Assembly: GCA_011947345.1 (NCBI GenBank)
Contig: JAAVTG010000568.1
Location: 806,001-870,000 of the forward strand
Source of the DNA: Phytophthora quininea
Lineage: Eukaryota > Oomycota > Peronosporomycetes > Peronosporales > Peronosporaceae
Direction: 5' to 3'
Length of the DNA stretch: 64,000 nt
In this document: positions 45,766 through 57,546 of the stretch, piece by piece
How the letters are laid out: each line of letters starts with the position of its first letter
Numbering within the stretch: position 1 is the first letter of the stretch
Position numbers and translations under genes: made by a program
Notes under the pieces: model-generated
What the model saw: only the letters and a program-made list of their open reading frames with translations
Told to the model about the DNA's origin: nothing
The model's database searches: none

Positions 45766-48700
45766 TTAGTTGAGGTCTTGGCCGAGCCGCAGTGCAAGAA
45801 GCGTATCGTTGTACTGGTTGAAGGCGTCCTGGATGTCGTCCTGCAACTGCATGGCCAGCGGAATCAGCTCCATGTTCACGTTGCCACCGATCTGTGCCGA
45901 GGCCGCCACCCGCGGTGCCAGCACCTTCACGGCGTGGATCATCTCCTGGAGCTCAGTGTCCTGGCGCACGTCGCCAGCAGCGTAGATGATCTTCTGCAGC
46001 AACTGGTGCACCAACTGCTCCACCTCCTGCAGGTCTGCATCGTTCAGCGGCTCGGCATCAGCAGCATTGGCCAACGCCTCGCGCTCCTCCTCTTCCCAAC
46101 GCTTGCGGGCCTCAGCGTACGCCTCGCGCTCGCAAATGTCCTGAGTGCGGAGCGTCAAGTTCAGGAAGCGATCCATGTGGATGTTCAGCAGGGCGTCCGG
46201 CATCTGGGTCAGCACCTGCGTCATGTAGCGGTTCATTTCTTTTTCACGACGGATAATGAACTTCTCCTCCTGGTTCTTGCCGATCATCGACGAGAACGGG
46301 TGGCGCTTCGGGAAGCGTGGGAACCAAGGAGCGCGCTTGCCGCGACGACCCGAAGCCGCTGCCTTCAGCTCTTGGTGCAGCGCGTTAAAGTCATTGTAGC
46401 GACCTCCAACGAGCCACGCTGTCTTGGACTGCTCCAGAATGTCCCGTCCCCAGGTCACACGCAGCACATACTCCGTGTACTCGTCGCCCCAGTTCTGATC
46501 CTGCTGCTTGCGGTGTCCCAGCATAGTGCACGTAAGGATGCCGCCCTTGTATGGGATCGGGGGCCCGTCGGGAATTCCTGAATCTTCTCCACCGGGTTAA
46601 TTAGGTTCTCGTCGTCGGCAGACATAACAGGACCAGCGGGGGCCTCGCCACCTTCGCCGAACAGGTCACGGCCAGCCTGAGCAAGCTGCTCCTGGCGGAG
46701 CGCGTCACCCGCAACAGCCTCGCCCTCGATCTTGGCGTTGTCGCCGGCCACCCAGCTCATGTCCGCGTTCTGAAGCGATTCCTGGCCGACCATAGCGCCC
46801 GCGACGCCCATGGAACCGGCAGCACCGATCTGGCCAGCTTGGCCCGCAGTCGCCTGCATCGGCTGGACCGACCCGAGAGTAGCAGGTCCGTTGCCAGCAA
46901 CACCGGCAACACCCAGCGTGCCGAGGGCAGCAGCGGCGCTCAACGTGCCAGCCATAGCAGCCTTCTTTTGCTGTTCGTCGTACGCGTTTAGCTTACGAAG
47001 CGCAGCAGCTTCGGCATCGTGCGCAAGCGAGGCATCTTGTGCGGCTTGTGCTGCATCCTGTGCAGCCAACGCGGCAGCCAGAGAAGCGGCCTGAGCATGC
47101 TCCACAGCGGCCTGACGCTTTGCTTCCTCGCGGCCCACCGAACGACGATAGGCGCGTTGAATCGCTGTAGCAGCGGCGCCGCGCTTTAGCTCCAACTGGT
47201 GTTGACGCTCCAGCTCCTCCTCCTCTTCCTGGATACGACGCTGGCGTTCTTCCTCCTCCTTCTGCAGTCGCAACGCTTCCTGCTCTGCAGCAAGGCGTCG
47301 GGCCTCCTCGACGGCCAGACGTGCCTTGCGGATGTGGTGAAGACGCTGCACAAAGTGGCGCTGGGCCTGGATACCATAGAACGCTGTCAGCCAACGCTTC
47401 TTAGCTGACTTCTTCTTCTCCTGCTCGGCACGCGCAGCTTCCTCGGCTAATCGCTTGCGCATCTTCTCATCCTCCACCTGCGTGCGGCGCTTCTCGGTCT
47501 TCTTGCGGCCTAAACGACCGCGCACAAGCGACTGAATCTTCACAGCGGCCGAGTTCTTGTGGGCGAGGTCCGCGGCCATCTTCACGCGAGTCTGCTCCAG
47601 GAGTTTCCTGAACGCATTAGCGGCAAGGACGCCACCAATCGCCATCTTCCAGTGCTTCTGCGCCAGAGCCTTCTTTCGCATCGCCTGCCGGTGAGCATTT
47701 CGGCGACGGATAAATTGTTTGCGGACTGCAAACATGCGCATGACAGCCTGCATCTTGATGATAGCAGCTTTACGCTTTCTGGTGTCCTCCAGCAGCCACA
47801 AGAAGGCTCGCTGAGCAAGCACCTTGGCCAACGCGTATCGCCAACGACGACGTGCCAGCCACTTCCGCAGGCGTGCCACGATCCATGGGCCCATCTTCTT
47901 CATGTCAACCTTCAGCAGGGCATCGAGCAGAGCAATCTTGCCTGTCTTGAAAAACACCTTGGTGCGACCCAAACGGTACGCATCCGGATCCACGCGGAAA
48001 GACCACAGCACAGCCTCCGTGAAGGTGCGGTCGTTGTAAGCATTGAACATCGGAGTGACCGATGGCGGCAGCACAGGCTTGTAAATGCGGCAGATTTCTT
48101 CGTATGACACACGCGTCGGCAGACCAACCTTGAGCAGCTCGCAGGTGGCGAGCATACCGGAGCAACGCAGCTGGTCCACGACGTATCCGTGGTCGAACAG
48201 ACCCGGAGTCATTGTTGAGTTGGGCTTGATGCATCGAATGAAGTTGCAGCGCGTCGCGTTCAGCGTGTCTGTCAAATCCTGCATCTGGTCGCAGAACTTG
48301 GCCGACACGCTCAGCTTGTGCAGCTGACTCGTGTTGCTCGAACTGTTCATCGTGAACAAGTCCAGTTTGGACGAGAACAGGTCCTTGATGAGGGACGACT
48401 TGCTGGACGTCACGAAATCCTCCAGATCCTTGGGGATCGTATCGTTGTTCTTGTCGATGAAGTTGCCGATCGTGTAAGGCACACGCGTGGCAAAGTGCTT
48501 CACGATGAACTCGTATTTCTTGTCCTTCTCGTGCGGAGGCAGGAAGTGCGGGTGGGTCGAGTGCGTCTTGTGCAGCGTGGCATTCCACTTCTCGTCGGAC
48601 GGTTTGGGCATCTTGGCCTCCTGGTCCAGGAGCGGCAGGATACCGTTCGGCTTCATCGAGATCAAATCGATACACTCACGGTTGTCGGGCCAAATAATCT

Positions 48701-50384
48701 TGCCAACCTCGATACCTTCCGCAGCGAACAGCTCCTGCTCAGCGATGAATACCTGCTGGTTGAAAGTGGCCTGTAGGGCCTCGTTGGCGTAGTTGATAAG
48801 CAGCTGCTCAAAGTCGTTCTCCTCGAAAGACTCGAACCCAAAGATATCAAGCACGCCAATAAACGGCAGCGAGCTGTCGCCGTGGCCAAGCGAGTTGTTG
48901 ATCTTGTACAGAATCCACTTGAACAGGTGGTTGTAAATGGACTTGGCAATAGCATCACGCACATAGCTTCCCTCCTTGGCAGTACGCTTAATCGTAAAGT
49001 TCTCGGTGCGTGTCGAAATCTCGCGTGTGGTGATCACGTGCAGCAAGCTAGCACTGTCCACACCAAGCAGCTCAGCGCACGACGCGACGTACTTTTGGGC
49101 TTCTGGCGTCACCTCACCAGCATCGCCCTCCGCAGTCTCGCGGTCTTTCAAACGAATGTTACCTAGGTGCAGCAGACCCGATAGGATCGTCCAGACCTGC
49201 TTCTGCAGCGCCGCATCAATATTCACTGAGCCTAGCGCACTCGTCACTTCATCGAACAAGATTTCATCGTCCACGTTCGGGTCGGACACGCAGCCGCTCT
49301 GGTTCAGGTACTCAAAGTTGTTCACCGACTCGAGCTTCAACTCCTTGGACAGCGCAGAATCCGCGCCCGACAGCAGGAAGTAGAAAATGTGAAAGTTACG
49401 CTCACCCGGGATCTGCGCCACGACACGGAACTTCTCCAGCAGGTACGTCTCGATGAAAGCGCCGGTCAGCGTGTTCTCGCCAGGCTTGAACTGCAGCTTC
49501 ATGAACTTGCCAAAACGGGACGAGTTGTGGTTGCGCAGGGTTTTGCGTTACCGAAGGCTTCCAGGATGGGGTTGGTGTCCCACAGCCGCTTGTCCAGCTC
49601 CAGCGCGATATCCTGCTGCTTCTCATTGCCCTTGGTGGCGGTAAACGCCAGGTGCTCTCTCGACGTTAGGTACCGCAGCACGATCTTGGAGGTCTCAGTC
49701 TTCCCAGCTCCAGACTCGCCCGAAATGACGATACTCTGGCACTGCGCGGGGTGCGCAAGGCCATCTGCTGGAAGGCCACTTCTGCAATGGCGTACGGGTG
49801 CGGGGGCGGTCCCCCATCTGGGTCTTGATGTAGTCCGTAACCTTGGGCTCCACCGTCTTGACGAGCGGATTGACGGCGATCAGCACGTTGGCCATGAGCG
49901 TGTAGGGCCGGAGGTTGTCCATCTTGGAGCGCACGTAGAGGTTCTCGAGGATGCCGGCCTCGTGGATGTAGTAGAGGCTCGTCATGTCGTCCACAACGCG
50001 CGGGTTGACCTTGTATAGGTCGCCGATGTCGCGCATGTCGACCTTCTCCTGGCCGAACTTGCCGTTGACCACGAGCAGCATGCCCTGCTCCGGGTTCTCG
50101 CTCGGCTCGTAGCGCACGATCTCCACGACACGCCACACGCGCTCCGGGTCGGGGATCCAGATGTGGGCGCCCACCTCCACGGGCGTGTGCTGCAGCGCCG
50201 CCACCACCTCCTGCGTGTTGCGGCGGCGCGCCGAGTTCTGCGCGCGCTTCTTGTTCTCCAGCACCAGGCGCTGCGCGATGCTCAGGTTGGCCTCGTCCAC
50301 GGGCGCCGCGCTGTGCCGCTGGAAGCGGTCGTACGACGGCAGCGCGCTGGACGGCGCCATCTCCACGCGCGGCTTGCCCGACAT
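45766..50384 (-). CDS. PX-domain-tailed unconventional myosin
   Basis: Actin-based motor with a phosphoinositide-binding tail, suggesting transport or tethering of endosomal membranes. The ATG at 50384 begins [13 protein letters not shown]. No introns are evident. Four one-base losses (about 49812, 49752, 49548, 46572) must be restored, giving 1540 residues. The SH3-like N-terminus leads into the motor with P-loop [24 protein letters not shown] (switch I region), [15 protein letters not shown] (switch II) and the actin-binding [10 protein letters not shown]. Basic IQ-type segments follow ([45 protein letters not shown]), then Glu/Gln-rich coiled coil and an Ala/Gly-rich linker. The C-terminal PX domain has [17 protein letters not shown] and the polyproline-like [10 protein letters not shown]. 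Oomycete PX-tailed myosins have been placed in class XXX; that class call is inference. Confidence 0.9.
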
Positions 50385-51629
50385 GGCCTACTTAGCTTAG
50401 TACACAGGGAGCAGCTCGAGGGTCTGGGTCCAAAGCGCTTCTGACTCTCTCAAGCGGTCGGCTCTCTCTGCTGCTCTGCTGGCTGTTCCGCCCACTACGA
50501 GAGACTGCAACGAGTCTCGACGCGACGAAGAGGGGGCGAAGCGATTGTGCCGACTAAGCTTCAGGGTGTGGCTAGAATGTCGTTCGTACGGGGTCTGTTC
50601 CAGCGACATTCCGTCAACCTTAGCCGTAATCGGCGTTGAAGTACGTGGCATGTCGCTGGCGGGGTTTGACACAGATCGTGAGGGCCTCGGACGGGGAGCG
50701 AGGACATTGGCGCCGAGGAAGGCGGGGGCAAGGTGGCGAGGCGGTGGCGGCGGTGGCAGCAGCAGCAAGAACCGCGGTGGGATCTGTCGTGGGCTTGTCG
50801 CCGCCTGCCCCGGTGTCCGCTGAGGAAGCTGCACGTTCTAGCGCACGATGCGAGAGAGCGACGGGCGGGCGGCCGCGATCAACGTCGGCGGAATGCGCTG
50901 CATATTATGTATATTATGTGGGTCTATCGCTGACGGAGGTGGAAGATGTCAAGGTGGTTCAGGGTGACTCTATGCAAGGATGTGTCTAGGAGAACCTCCA
51001 ATCGGGCCGCATTCAGTTTGGAAGAGCGCGTCCTGGAGATGGAAGCATGCTTCGAGGACAAGGAAGAACATGGGTGTCATGGACTGAGAGAGCCTACAAG
51101 GCGCTACGGCAGTCGCGTGGAAGGAAGCGCGGTGGGGGTTCTTAAGGTGAAAAGGGAGTCGGCATCGTGGACAAGCCGTGGGCTGGTCATGTCGAAGCGA
51201 AGACCAACGTGCGTGGCAAGTTCGTGGACTGCGGCTAGAGGCGTATTGCAGGCTTTGATATCGGTAGCCGTGCTATTGGTCGTTGAAGTGACCAAGACTA
51301 GACACTCGTCTAAGTTTCTCCTGCAAGCTACGTCGAAACAACGACGCCAAGAACACCAAGTCCTGAACGACAGCATGGCCACCACTGTAACTACGACTAT
51401 GGGGGCTGCGATGGCGATGGATGCGGTCGCTGGTACGTTGAGTCCCCATACATCCCATTTTGACTACGCGCGTCGGCGATCGATCCAGTCTACTCCGCTT
51501 CGGTCTCCGACAGGCAATCCCGACTGGGTCATTTCATTACGATTCGAAGTCACATCTTCGACTACGGCATGATGCTAGACTAACGAGTTCTCAAGCTCTA
51601 TTTGTAGAAGTCACGCGTTGACCAAATAT
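50385..51629. other. Intergenic region between the myosin 5' end and pyruvate kinase copy 1
   Basis: About 1.2 kb. A 208-codon frame at 50946-51572 (+) starts MSRWFRVTLCKD but resembles no family and has no supporting promoter or intron signal. I list it only as a weak candidate. The first 100 bp hold the myosin promoter. Confidence 0.35.
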
Positions 51630-53140
51630 TTACTCGACGTACAGCACCTTCAGCAGGTTCGTCGACCCGGACTTGGCCTCCTGGATGCCGTGCACGGCAA
51701 CCACCGCGTCGCCCTTCTTCAGCCAGCCCAGCTCCTTGCCAGTCTCCGTCGCGCGGTACAGGATCGAGTCGGTGCCGATCATCGAGCCCACGCAGCGAGC
51801 CACAACGCCCTTCACAAAGCCCTCCGTCTGACGAGCAGTCTGCTCCAGAGCAGTCAAGACAAACACCGGCATCTGAGGACGGTACTTAGCAACAAGACGA
51901 GCCGTGTTGCCCGTCTCCGTCAGCACCACCAGCATCTTGGCGTCAATGTCGATGGCCGTCTTCACGGCCGACGACGCCACGGCCTCCGCCGTCTGCATCG
52001 GGCCGTTCACGTCCAGCACGGCGTTGCGCAGCGACTGGTACACGTCGTTGTAGTGGATGGCGGTCTCGGCCTGCAGGCACGTCGCGGCCATCACCTCCAC
52101 AGCCTGCGTCGGGTAGTCGCCGTTGGCGCTCTCGCCCGAGAGCATCACAGCGTCCGTGCCGTCCAGGACGGCGTTGGCCACATCCGTGCACTCGGCACGG
52201 GTCGGGCGCGGCGCCTTGATCATCGATTCCAGCATCTGCGTGGCCGTGACCACCGGCTTGCCGGCCAGGTTGGCCTTGCGGATCATCATCTTCTGCGCCA
52301 GGAACACCGTCTCGGGAGGGATCTCCATGCCCAGGTCACCACGAGCAACCATGATGCCGTCGGTCTTCTCCAGGATCTCGTCGAAGTTCTCCATGCCCTC
52401 GTGCGACTCGATCTTCGAGATGATCTTGATGCCGCGACCGCGGGGGCCCAGCACCTTGCGGATGTTGTCGAGGTCCTGGCCCGTGCGCACAAAGGAAGCA
52501 GCAATGTAGTCGATGCCGTGCACAAGGCCCCAGTTGACGAGGTCGTCCTCGTCCTTCTCGGTCAGCGTGGGGAGCAGCACCTTGCAGCCGGGCAGGTTCA
52601 TGTTCTTGCGCTCGCCGAGCGTGGCCGTGTTGTTGGCGCGGCAAACAATGCCGTTGTCCTTGATCTCCACGACCGTCAGCACCAGCGACCCGTCGGCAAC
52701 AAGAACGGAGCCGCCGACCTGCACGGACTGCGGAAGCTCCGGGTACGAGCACGCGATCTTGGTCTCGTCTCCGAGGAACTCGTAGTCCGTGGTCAGCTCG
52801 ATGAGCGAGTCCTTCTGGATTGTCACCTTGTCCTTGTTGGCCAGGAAACCGGTACGGATTTCAGGGCCCTTCGTGTCTAGCATGATGGCCACGTTCTTGT
52901 TGGGGCGCTTGGCGAGGGCGGCACGCAGGCGGGTCAAACACGCCAGGTGACTGGCGTGGTCGCCGTGCGAGAAGTTGAAGCGAGCCACGTTCATGCCGGC
53001 GTCGATGAGCTTGAGCAGACCCTCCTCGGACCAGCAGGCGGGGCCCAGCGTGCAGAAGATCTTGGTCTTGCGCTGCACGCCTTCGACGTTGGCCTTGATG
53101 CAGTCGGCGCTCTGCAGGTTCAGGAGAGAGCGGCAGACAT
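51630..53140 (-). CDS. PYK: Pyruvate kinase, copy 1
   Basis: Last ATP-forming step of glycolysis: phosphoenolpyruvate plus ADP to pyruvate plus ATP. The ATG at 53140 is the same start as in copy 3, but one C is missing from a CCC run at codon 7, which creates an immediate stop. Restoring it gives 503 residues, the same length as copy 3. Family features: GMNVARFNFSHGDH, MLDTKGPEIRTGFLANKD, the active-site region IISKIESHEGMENFDE and VARGDLGMEIP, and KPVVTATQMLESM. Against copy 3 I see about four substitutions over 1.5 kb, and the two genes stop matching about 15 bp upstream of the ATG. The single lost C may be a sequencing error or a very fresh inactivation. Confidence 0.87.
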
Positions 53141-54390
53141 GGTCGATGGGGTGGTGTGGTGCTTGGAGGCTTCTTGTCCAAATGAAGAATGACGTCGATG
53201 GTGCTCTGGCGCCGAATCTCGCGGTTGGATGGGAGGAGCTGTTGCAGCACAAGTCCTGTTAAACCGTGAGTATTCAGCGCTTCCCATGTGCTTCCGCGCG
53301 TAACTATGTAAAATTGCCGTGCATATGACCGGCGAAATTGCAGAGACCTGGCGAAAATGCTGCTTGGGCGAGCGTTGGTGCTTGGGCTACGGCAACACGC
53401 ATCAGCTGGAAGTGGGGACGGTCTTCTGCGTGCCCCCGCCACTTGATTCCTTCGCCGCATGCCGCCGTCACTTGGTTTTCCTTCACTACCGCGTGCAGTG
53501 AGGAATATGCTGCAAGGAGCTGCTGAACGAGCGCAAGTGCTGCTCATTTGAGAGCTCTTCCCAAGTCGTCGGCTGCGTTGAATGCAGGATGAAATCATGA
53601 AATGGTCCCGATCGTGGGGAAGGTGATCTGCGACAGTCTGTCCAACCTCGAGGATCGAGCAGCCTGACACCATTTTCGCGTTTGCATCGACGGCGACGGT
53701 CTTCGGATCGAATCTGCAGCTCTTTGACTTGGATGGCATTCTCTCTTCGTTTCCAGCGCTGCAGGGATGCCGAAAAATCGTGGGGTGGAATCAGCAGCAA
53801 GCGGGAGCACAACCGCGAACTTGGGCTGCAATTTTGGTGCTGGGCTTAGCGTCGTTGTCGTCTACAGTGCCGTGCAGTGCTGCGTCCACTTGATAGTCGA
53901 CACCCTGTGCACCAAGCCTCAATGCTGGGAAGAGAGCATATCTGGCGAGCAGCAGCCGCTAGTCCGACGTTGAGAGATTGCACATGAAGTTGTTCGCGCC
54001 AAGAATCGGCAGTGCCTCGGCTTCTTGCTGCTTCAATGCCTCCCTCGCAATGGTCCCTCGCCTCTGCTTGTAGAAACAGTGTGCAGGTCTGCGCCGAACA
54101 GCGAGAATCGTTGTCCAAATCCGGCGACCAGCGCCTCTGCTGGGGTGTCGTCCGTCGCCAGTAGAACAAGGAGGTCTGGCTACAGTCTACATCTGCGCTC
54201 ACGCTGAAGCTGCGGCTTCCGCAGTCGTTGCTGCAATCATTGCTCTTACCCCACCAGACACGAATTCATGAAAAGGAAACCCAGGGACCATCACTCTGAT
54301 AGTGACTTCAACGTCCACCAAATCATTATTTTTGCTGTTTGTTCACGGCCTGCAAATTGCGCCTCGTCCGCATTACATGCTCGAATACAC
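53141..54390. other. Intergenic region between pyruvate kinase copies 1 and 2
   Basis: About 1.25 kb. Apart from the copy 1 promoter I find only short unsupported frames. A long minus frame at 52861-53739 is a shadow that runs into copy 1 in the wrong frame. Confidence 0.4.
53178..53193 (-). promoter_or_regulatory. Inr/FPR-like core promoter of pyruvate kinase copy 1
   Basis: GTCATTCTTCATTTGG on the minus strand, ending 38 nt before the ATG. It fits the oomycete initiator-plus-flanking pattern (TCATTYYNCAWTT). Confidence 0.6.
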
Positions 54391-55908
54391 TTATTCAACA
54401 GTCAGCACCTTGAGCATGTTGGTCGAGCCCGAGCGAGCCTCAATCTGGCCGTGTAGGGCAACGACGTTGTCACCAGTCTTCAGCCAGCCAAACTGCTTGC
54501 CCAGATCCGTAGCACGGAACAGAATCGAGTCCGTGCCGATCATGGAGCCCATGCAGCGCGCCGTAGTGCCCTTATAGAACCCCTCCGCCTGACGAGCAGT
54601 TCCACCGAGCGCCGTGAGCACCAGCACGGGCATCGATGGACGGAATTTGGACACCAGGCGGGCCGTGTTTCCTGACTCTGTCAGCACCACGATCATCTTG
54701 GCATTGATATCAATGGCCGTCTTCACAGCAGACGACGTGATCGCCTCTTGGGTATCCATTTGGCCATAGGTGTCAAGCACCGAGTTGTGCAGAGCCTGGT
54801 ACAGCTCGTTGTAGTGGATCGCACCCTCGGCCTGGATACAGATCTTCGACATCATCATCACGGCCTCCGTCGGGTAGTCGCCGTTGGCAGTCTCACCCGA
54901 AAGCATCACGGCGTCCGTGCCATCCAAAACGGCGTTGGCCACATCCGTGCACTCGGCACGGGTCGGGCGCGGCGCCTTAATCATCGACTCCAGCATCTGC
55001 GTGGCTGTGACCACCGGCTTGCCGGCAATGTTGGCCTTGCGGATCATCATCTTCTGCGCCAGGAACACCTTCTCCGGCGGAATTTCCATGCCCAGGTCAC
55101 CACGAGCAACCATGATGCCATCCGTCTTCTCCAGGATAGCATCAAAGTTCTCGAGTCCTTCTTGGCTCTCAATCTTGGCAATGATCTTGATAGCACGTCC
55201 ACGTGGACCCAGCACTTCGCGGATATTGTCGATATCCTGACCCGTGCGTACGAACGAAGCGGCGATGTAGTCGATGCCATTTACGAGCCCCCAGTTGACA
55301 AGGTCGTCCTCGTCTTTCTCGGTCAGCGTCGGGAGTGTAACCTTGCAGCCGGGTAAGTTCATGTTCTTACGCTCACCAAGAGTCGCCGAATTGTTGGCGC
55401 GGCACACAATACCGTCCTCCTTAATCTCTAGCACCGTCAGCACGAGAGACCCATCGGCCACCAGCACCGACCCGCCAACCTTGACGGACTGGGGTAGTTC
55501 TGGATACGAGCATGCCAGTTTGGTCTCGTCTCCGAGGAACTCGTAGTCCGTCGTGAGCTCAATCGTCGAGCCTTTCTTGATGGTCACCTTGTCCTTGTTG
55601 GCCAGGAAGCCCGTGCGGATCTCGGGGCCCTTGGTGTCCAGCATGATGGCCACGTTCTTGTGTGGACGACTAGCGAGCGCCGCGCGCAGGCGATTGAGCG
55701 TCTCCCCGTGGCCAGCGTGGTCGCCGTGCGAGAAGTTGAAGCGAGCGACGTTCATGCCAGTGTCGATGAGCTCGCCGATGCCTTCCTCGGACCAGCAGGC
55801 CGGGCCCAGCGTGCAGAAGATCTTGGTCTTGCGCTCCACGCCGTCCGTGCTGCGCATGATGCTCTCGAGCTCGGTGCCCTGCTGGCTCAGTCCTAGCGCT
55901 CCCGACAT
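54391..55908 (-). CDS. PYK: Pyruvate kinase, copy 2
   Basis: Same reaction as copy 1, but a clearly diverged paralogue. Intact single-exon frame of 505 residues from the ATG at 55908 (MSGALGLSQQGTELESI). It carries GMNVARFNFSHGDHAGHGET, MLDTKGPEIRTGF, IIAKIESQEGLENFDA, VARGDLGMEIPPEKV and KPVVTATQMLESM. The N-terminal 20 residues and the C-domain (for example MMMSKICIQAEGAIHYNELY) differ most from copies 1 and 3, while the catalytic A domain is nearly unchanged. It needs no base correction. The codon for the terminal Glu is followed directly by TAA, as in copies 1 and 3. Confidence 0.95.
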   Translation of the reverse strand: MSGALGLSQQGTELESIMRSTDGVERKTKIFCTLGPACWSEEGIGELIDTGMNVARFNFSHGDHAGHGETLNRLRAALASRPHKNVAIMLDTKGPEIRTGFLANKDKVTIKKGSTIELTTDYEFLGDETKLACSYPELPQSVKVGGSVLVADGSLVLTVLEIKEDGIVCRANNSATLGERKNMNLPGCKVTLPTLTEKDEDDLVNWGLVNGIDYIAASFVRTGQDIDNIREVLGPRGRAIKIIAKIESQEGLENFDAILEKTDGIMVARGDLGMEIPPEKVFLAQKMMIRKANIAGKPVVTATQMLESMIKAPRPTRAECTDVANAVLDGTDAVMLSGETANGDYPTEAVMMMSKICIQAEGAIHYNELYQALHNSVLDTYGQMDTQEAITSSAVKTAIDINAKMIVVLTESGNTARLVSKFRPSMPVLVLTALGGTARQAEGFYKGTTARCMGSMIGTDSILFRATDLGKQFGWLKTGDNVVALHGQIEARSGSTNMLKVLTVE

Positions 55909-57012
55909 GGCTGTAGTACGAAGAAAGATTTGAAATGAGGGAGTTAGTTCCGAGGATCTGTGACAAGGCGCTCAATTAAATGGACTATACTGTAGCAACG
56001 CCCCACGGCCCCGACGGGCCGAGACATCACGCCGCCGCCCATGTCCAAGGCGAAAAGGGATATGCGGAGGCGTCGCAGTAACTTCCATACCTGCGGTGGT
56101 TTTCTTGGGGGCTCTTTGTGGCTTGGGGGCGGATCGGAAAGTGAGACCGACGTATCTTCCGCGGCTGAACCGTCGGCTGTTACCGCACAAGGCCAAGGCA
56201 GCAGGCCTGGCAGCATCGATCGTTGCTGTGCCCATGAACTCGGCAGGAATGATTTGTATACTTTTCGGCGCTCGGAGGTCCACAAGAGGGCCTGCAATGG
56301 TAGTCGACGTGCCTTTCATGTAGTTGGCGACTATTGGTAGCTTCAATACCATACGGGACCAGGATCTCGTTATGAAAACCATTGGCGGCAAGATGCTTGC
56401 CCCGAGTTCGCAACGACGAACCGCACTAAGACTACCCTCCGCAGCTTAAGACCTTGATGAAGTTGAAGTTGTCGTCAGAGTGGTGGTCTTTGTTTCTTTC
56501 GCTCAACAGAAGACTGAAGTAACCAAGCTGTCAACAACAAGATCCCTGGTGCAGGCTGCAATTCACCTCTCTGAGCTACAGGGCGACATTTCGCGAGAGA
56601 AGGAGAAGCGGAGGAAGAAGCTCGTCCGACTACTACCACAGTCGTTCTAGCGGCATAAGAGGAGGTAGTGAGGCGTGAACGGTGTCGGAGACAACGCTGC
56701 TGGTGGCCAACGCCGTGCTTAACTCAACACGTCACATCTATAAGGAGCCGTGTTGGCTTGGCTCTTCATGGCATGAATCACCTCCATGGTCGCCAAGTGC
56801 GTCCACGGACAAGGGTTTTAACGAACATGCGCTTTAAGTCGAGGAAAACTTGTGCTACTTCATCAGCTCACCTCGAGGCACACAGCATATCAAAACTACC
56901 GCTCAATGTCGCCTCAATAACTAACAGCTTGATTTGCCCAGCGCAATATTAGCGCTATCGTTACCTGCTCCACCCACAACCACCTCAGTCTCGTCCACGG
57001 GGAGCGGCGCGC
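55909..57012. other. Intergenic region between pyruvate kinase copy 2 and PHF5A
   Basis: About 1.1 kb with no supported gene. Frames at 55944-56413 and 56668-56952 are short, show no family likeness and overlap one another on both strands. Confidence 0.4.
55925..55940 (-). promoter_or_regulatory. Inr/FPR-like core promoter of pyruvate kinase copy 2
   Basis: CCTCATTTCAAATCTT on the minus strand, about 17 nt before the ATG. It matches the TCATTYY..(C)A.TT pattern but is closer to the start codon than in the other copies. Confidence 0.5.
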
Positions 57013-57345
57013 TCAACGCTTCTTGAAGCCGTACTTCTTGCGCTCGTAGAAGAGGTCTGTCTTGGAGCTGCCCAGATTGACGATCTTGGGGCAGCCATCG
57101 CGGTCCTTCTCCAGCTGCGTGCACTCGCGGCAGTAGTAGGCGTCCGAGATGCCCGGCCCGCCACAGATGACGCAGCGGCCCTCGTACGAGCCGTAGTTGC
57201 ACTCATCGCAGATGCGCACCAGCGTGCAGGGCCGCACATACGAGTCGCAGATCACGCACTTGCCGTCGTCCTTCTCGCACAAGCGCCCGATCGCCACGCC
57301 GGGCTGCTTGCGGCACATGACCAAGTCCGGGTGGTGCTTCGCCAT
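57013..57345 (-). CDS. PHF5A: PHF5A/Rds3, SF3b zinc-finger splicing factor
   Basis: Subunit of the SF3b part of U2 snRNP, which lines the branch-point adenosine pocket in the nucleus. Intact single exon of exactly 110 residues, the family length, starting at the ATG at 57345 ([20 protein letters not shown]) and ending [13 protein letters not shown] reject the upstream frame extension to 57411 because the family starts at MAKHHPD. Almost every residue matches animal and plant PHF5A, including [31 protein letters not shown] and [16 protein letters not shown]. One difference stands out: the usual LCEKCDGKC reads LCEKDDGKC, so Cys26, a zinc-site cysteine, is Asp (codon GAC). The start lies 462 bp from the divergent HMG-box gene. 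Confidence 0.97.
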   Translation of the reverse strand: MAKHHPDLVMCRKQPGVAIGRLCEKDDGKCVICDSYVRPCTLVRICDECNYGSYEGRCVICGGPGISDAYYCRECTQLEKDRDGCPKIVNLGSSKTDLFYERKKYGFKKR

Positions 57346-57382
57346 GCTTTGATAATCCGCGGCCTTCCTGTTAATGATTGGC

Positions 57383-57400
57383 CAAAATGTGCAAATGATC
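57383..57400 (-). promoter_or_regulatory. Inr/FPR-like core promoter of PHF5A
   Basis: GATCATTTGCACATTTTG on the minus strand, 38 nt before the ATG. It is close to the oomycete TCATTYYNCAWTTT pattern. Confidence 0.55.
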
Positions 57401-57546
57401 TCCAATCCCAATTAAGTAGGTGCTTCCTTTTGGTATCGCGGAACGGAAGCGCTTCCACTTGGTCTCACTATTGATGAGAAACAAATTTTTCAGAACGTAG
57501 ATGTTTAAACAGAGCTGCGCGGGAGAATTTGGGAAAGGGATGTGCT

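Noticed and set aside
50946..51572. 208-codon plus-strand frame as a gene
   Set aside because: No recognisable domain, no promoter element and a composition unlike its neighbours; kept only as a weak candidate within the intergenic entry.
51618..52880. 420-codon plus-strand open frame
   Set aside because: Antisense shadow of pyruvate kinase copy 1 caused by GC-rich third positions; the same shadow recurs over copy 3 and its His/Arg/Leu-rich product resembles no protein.
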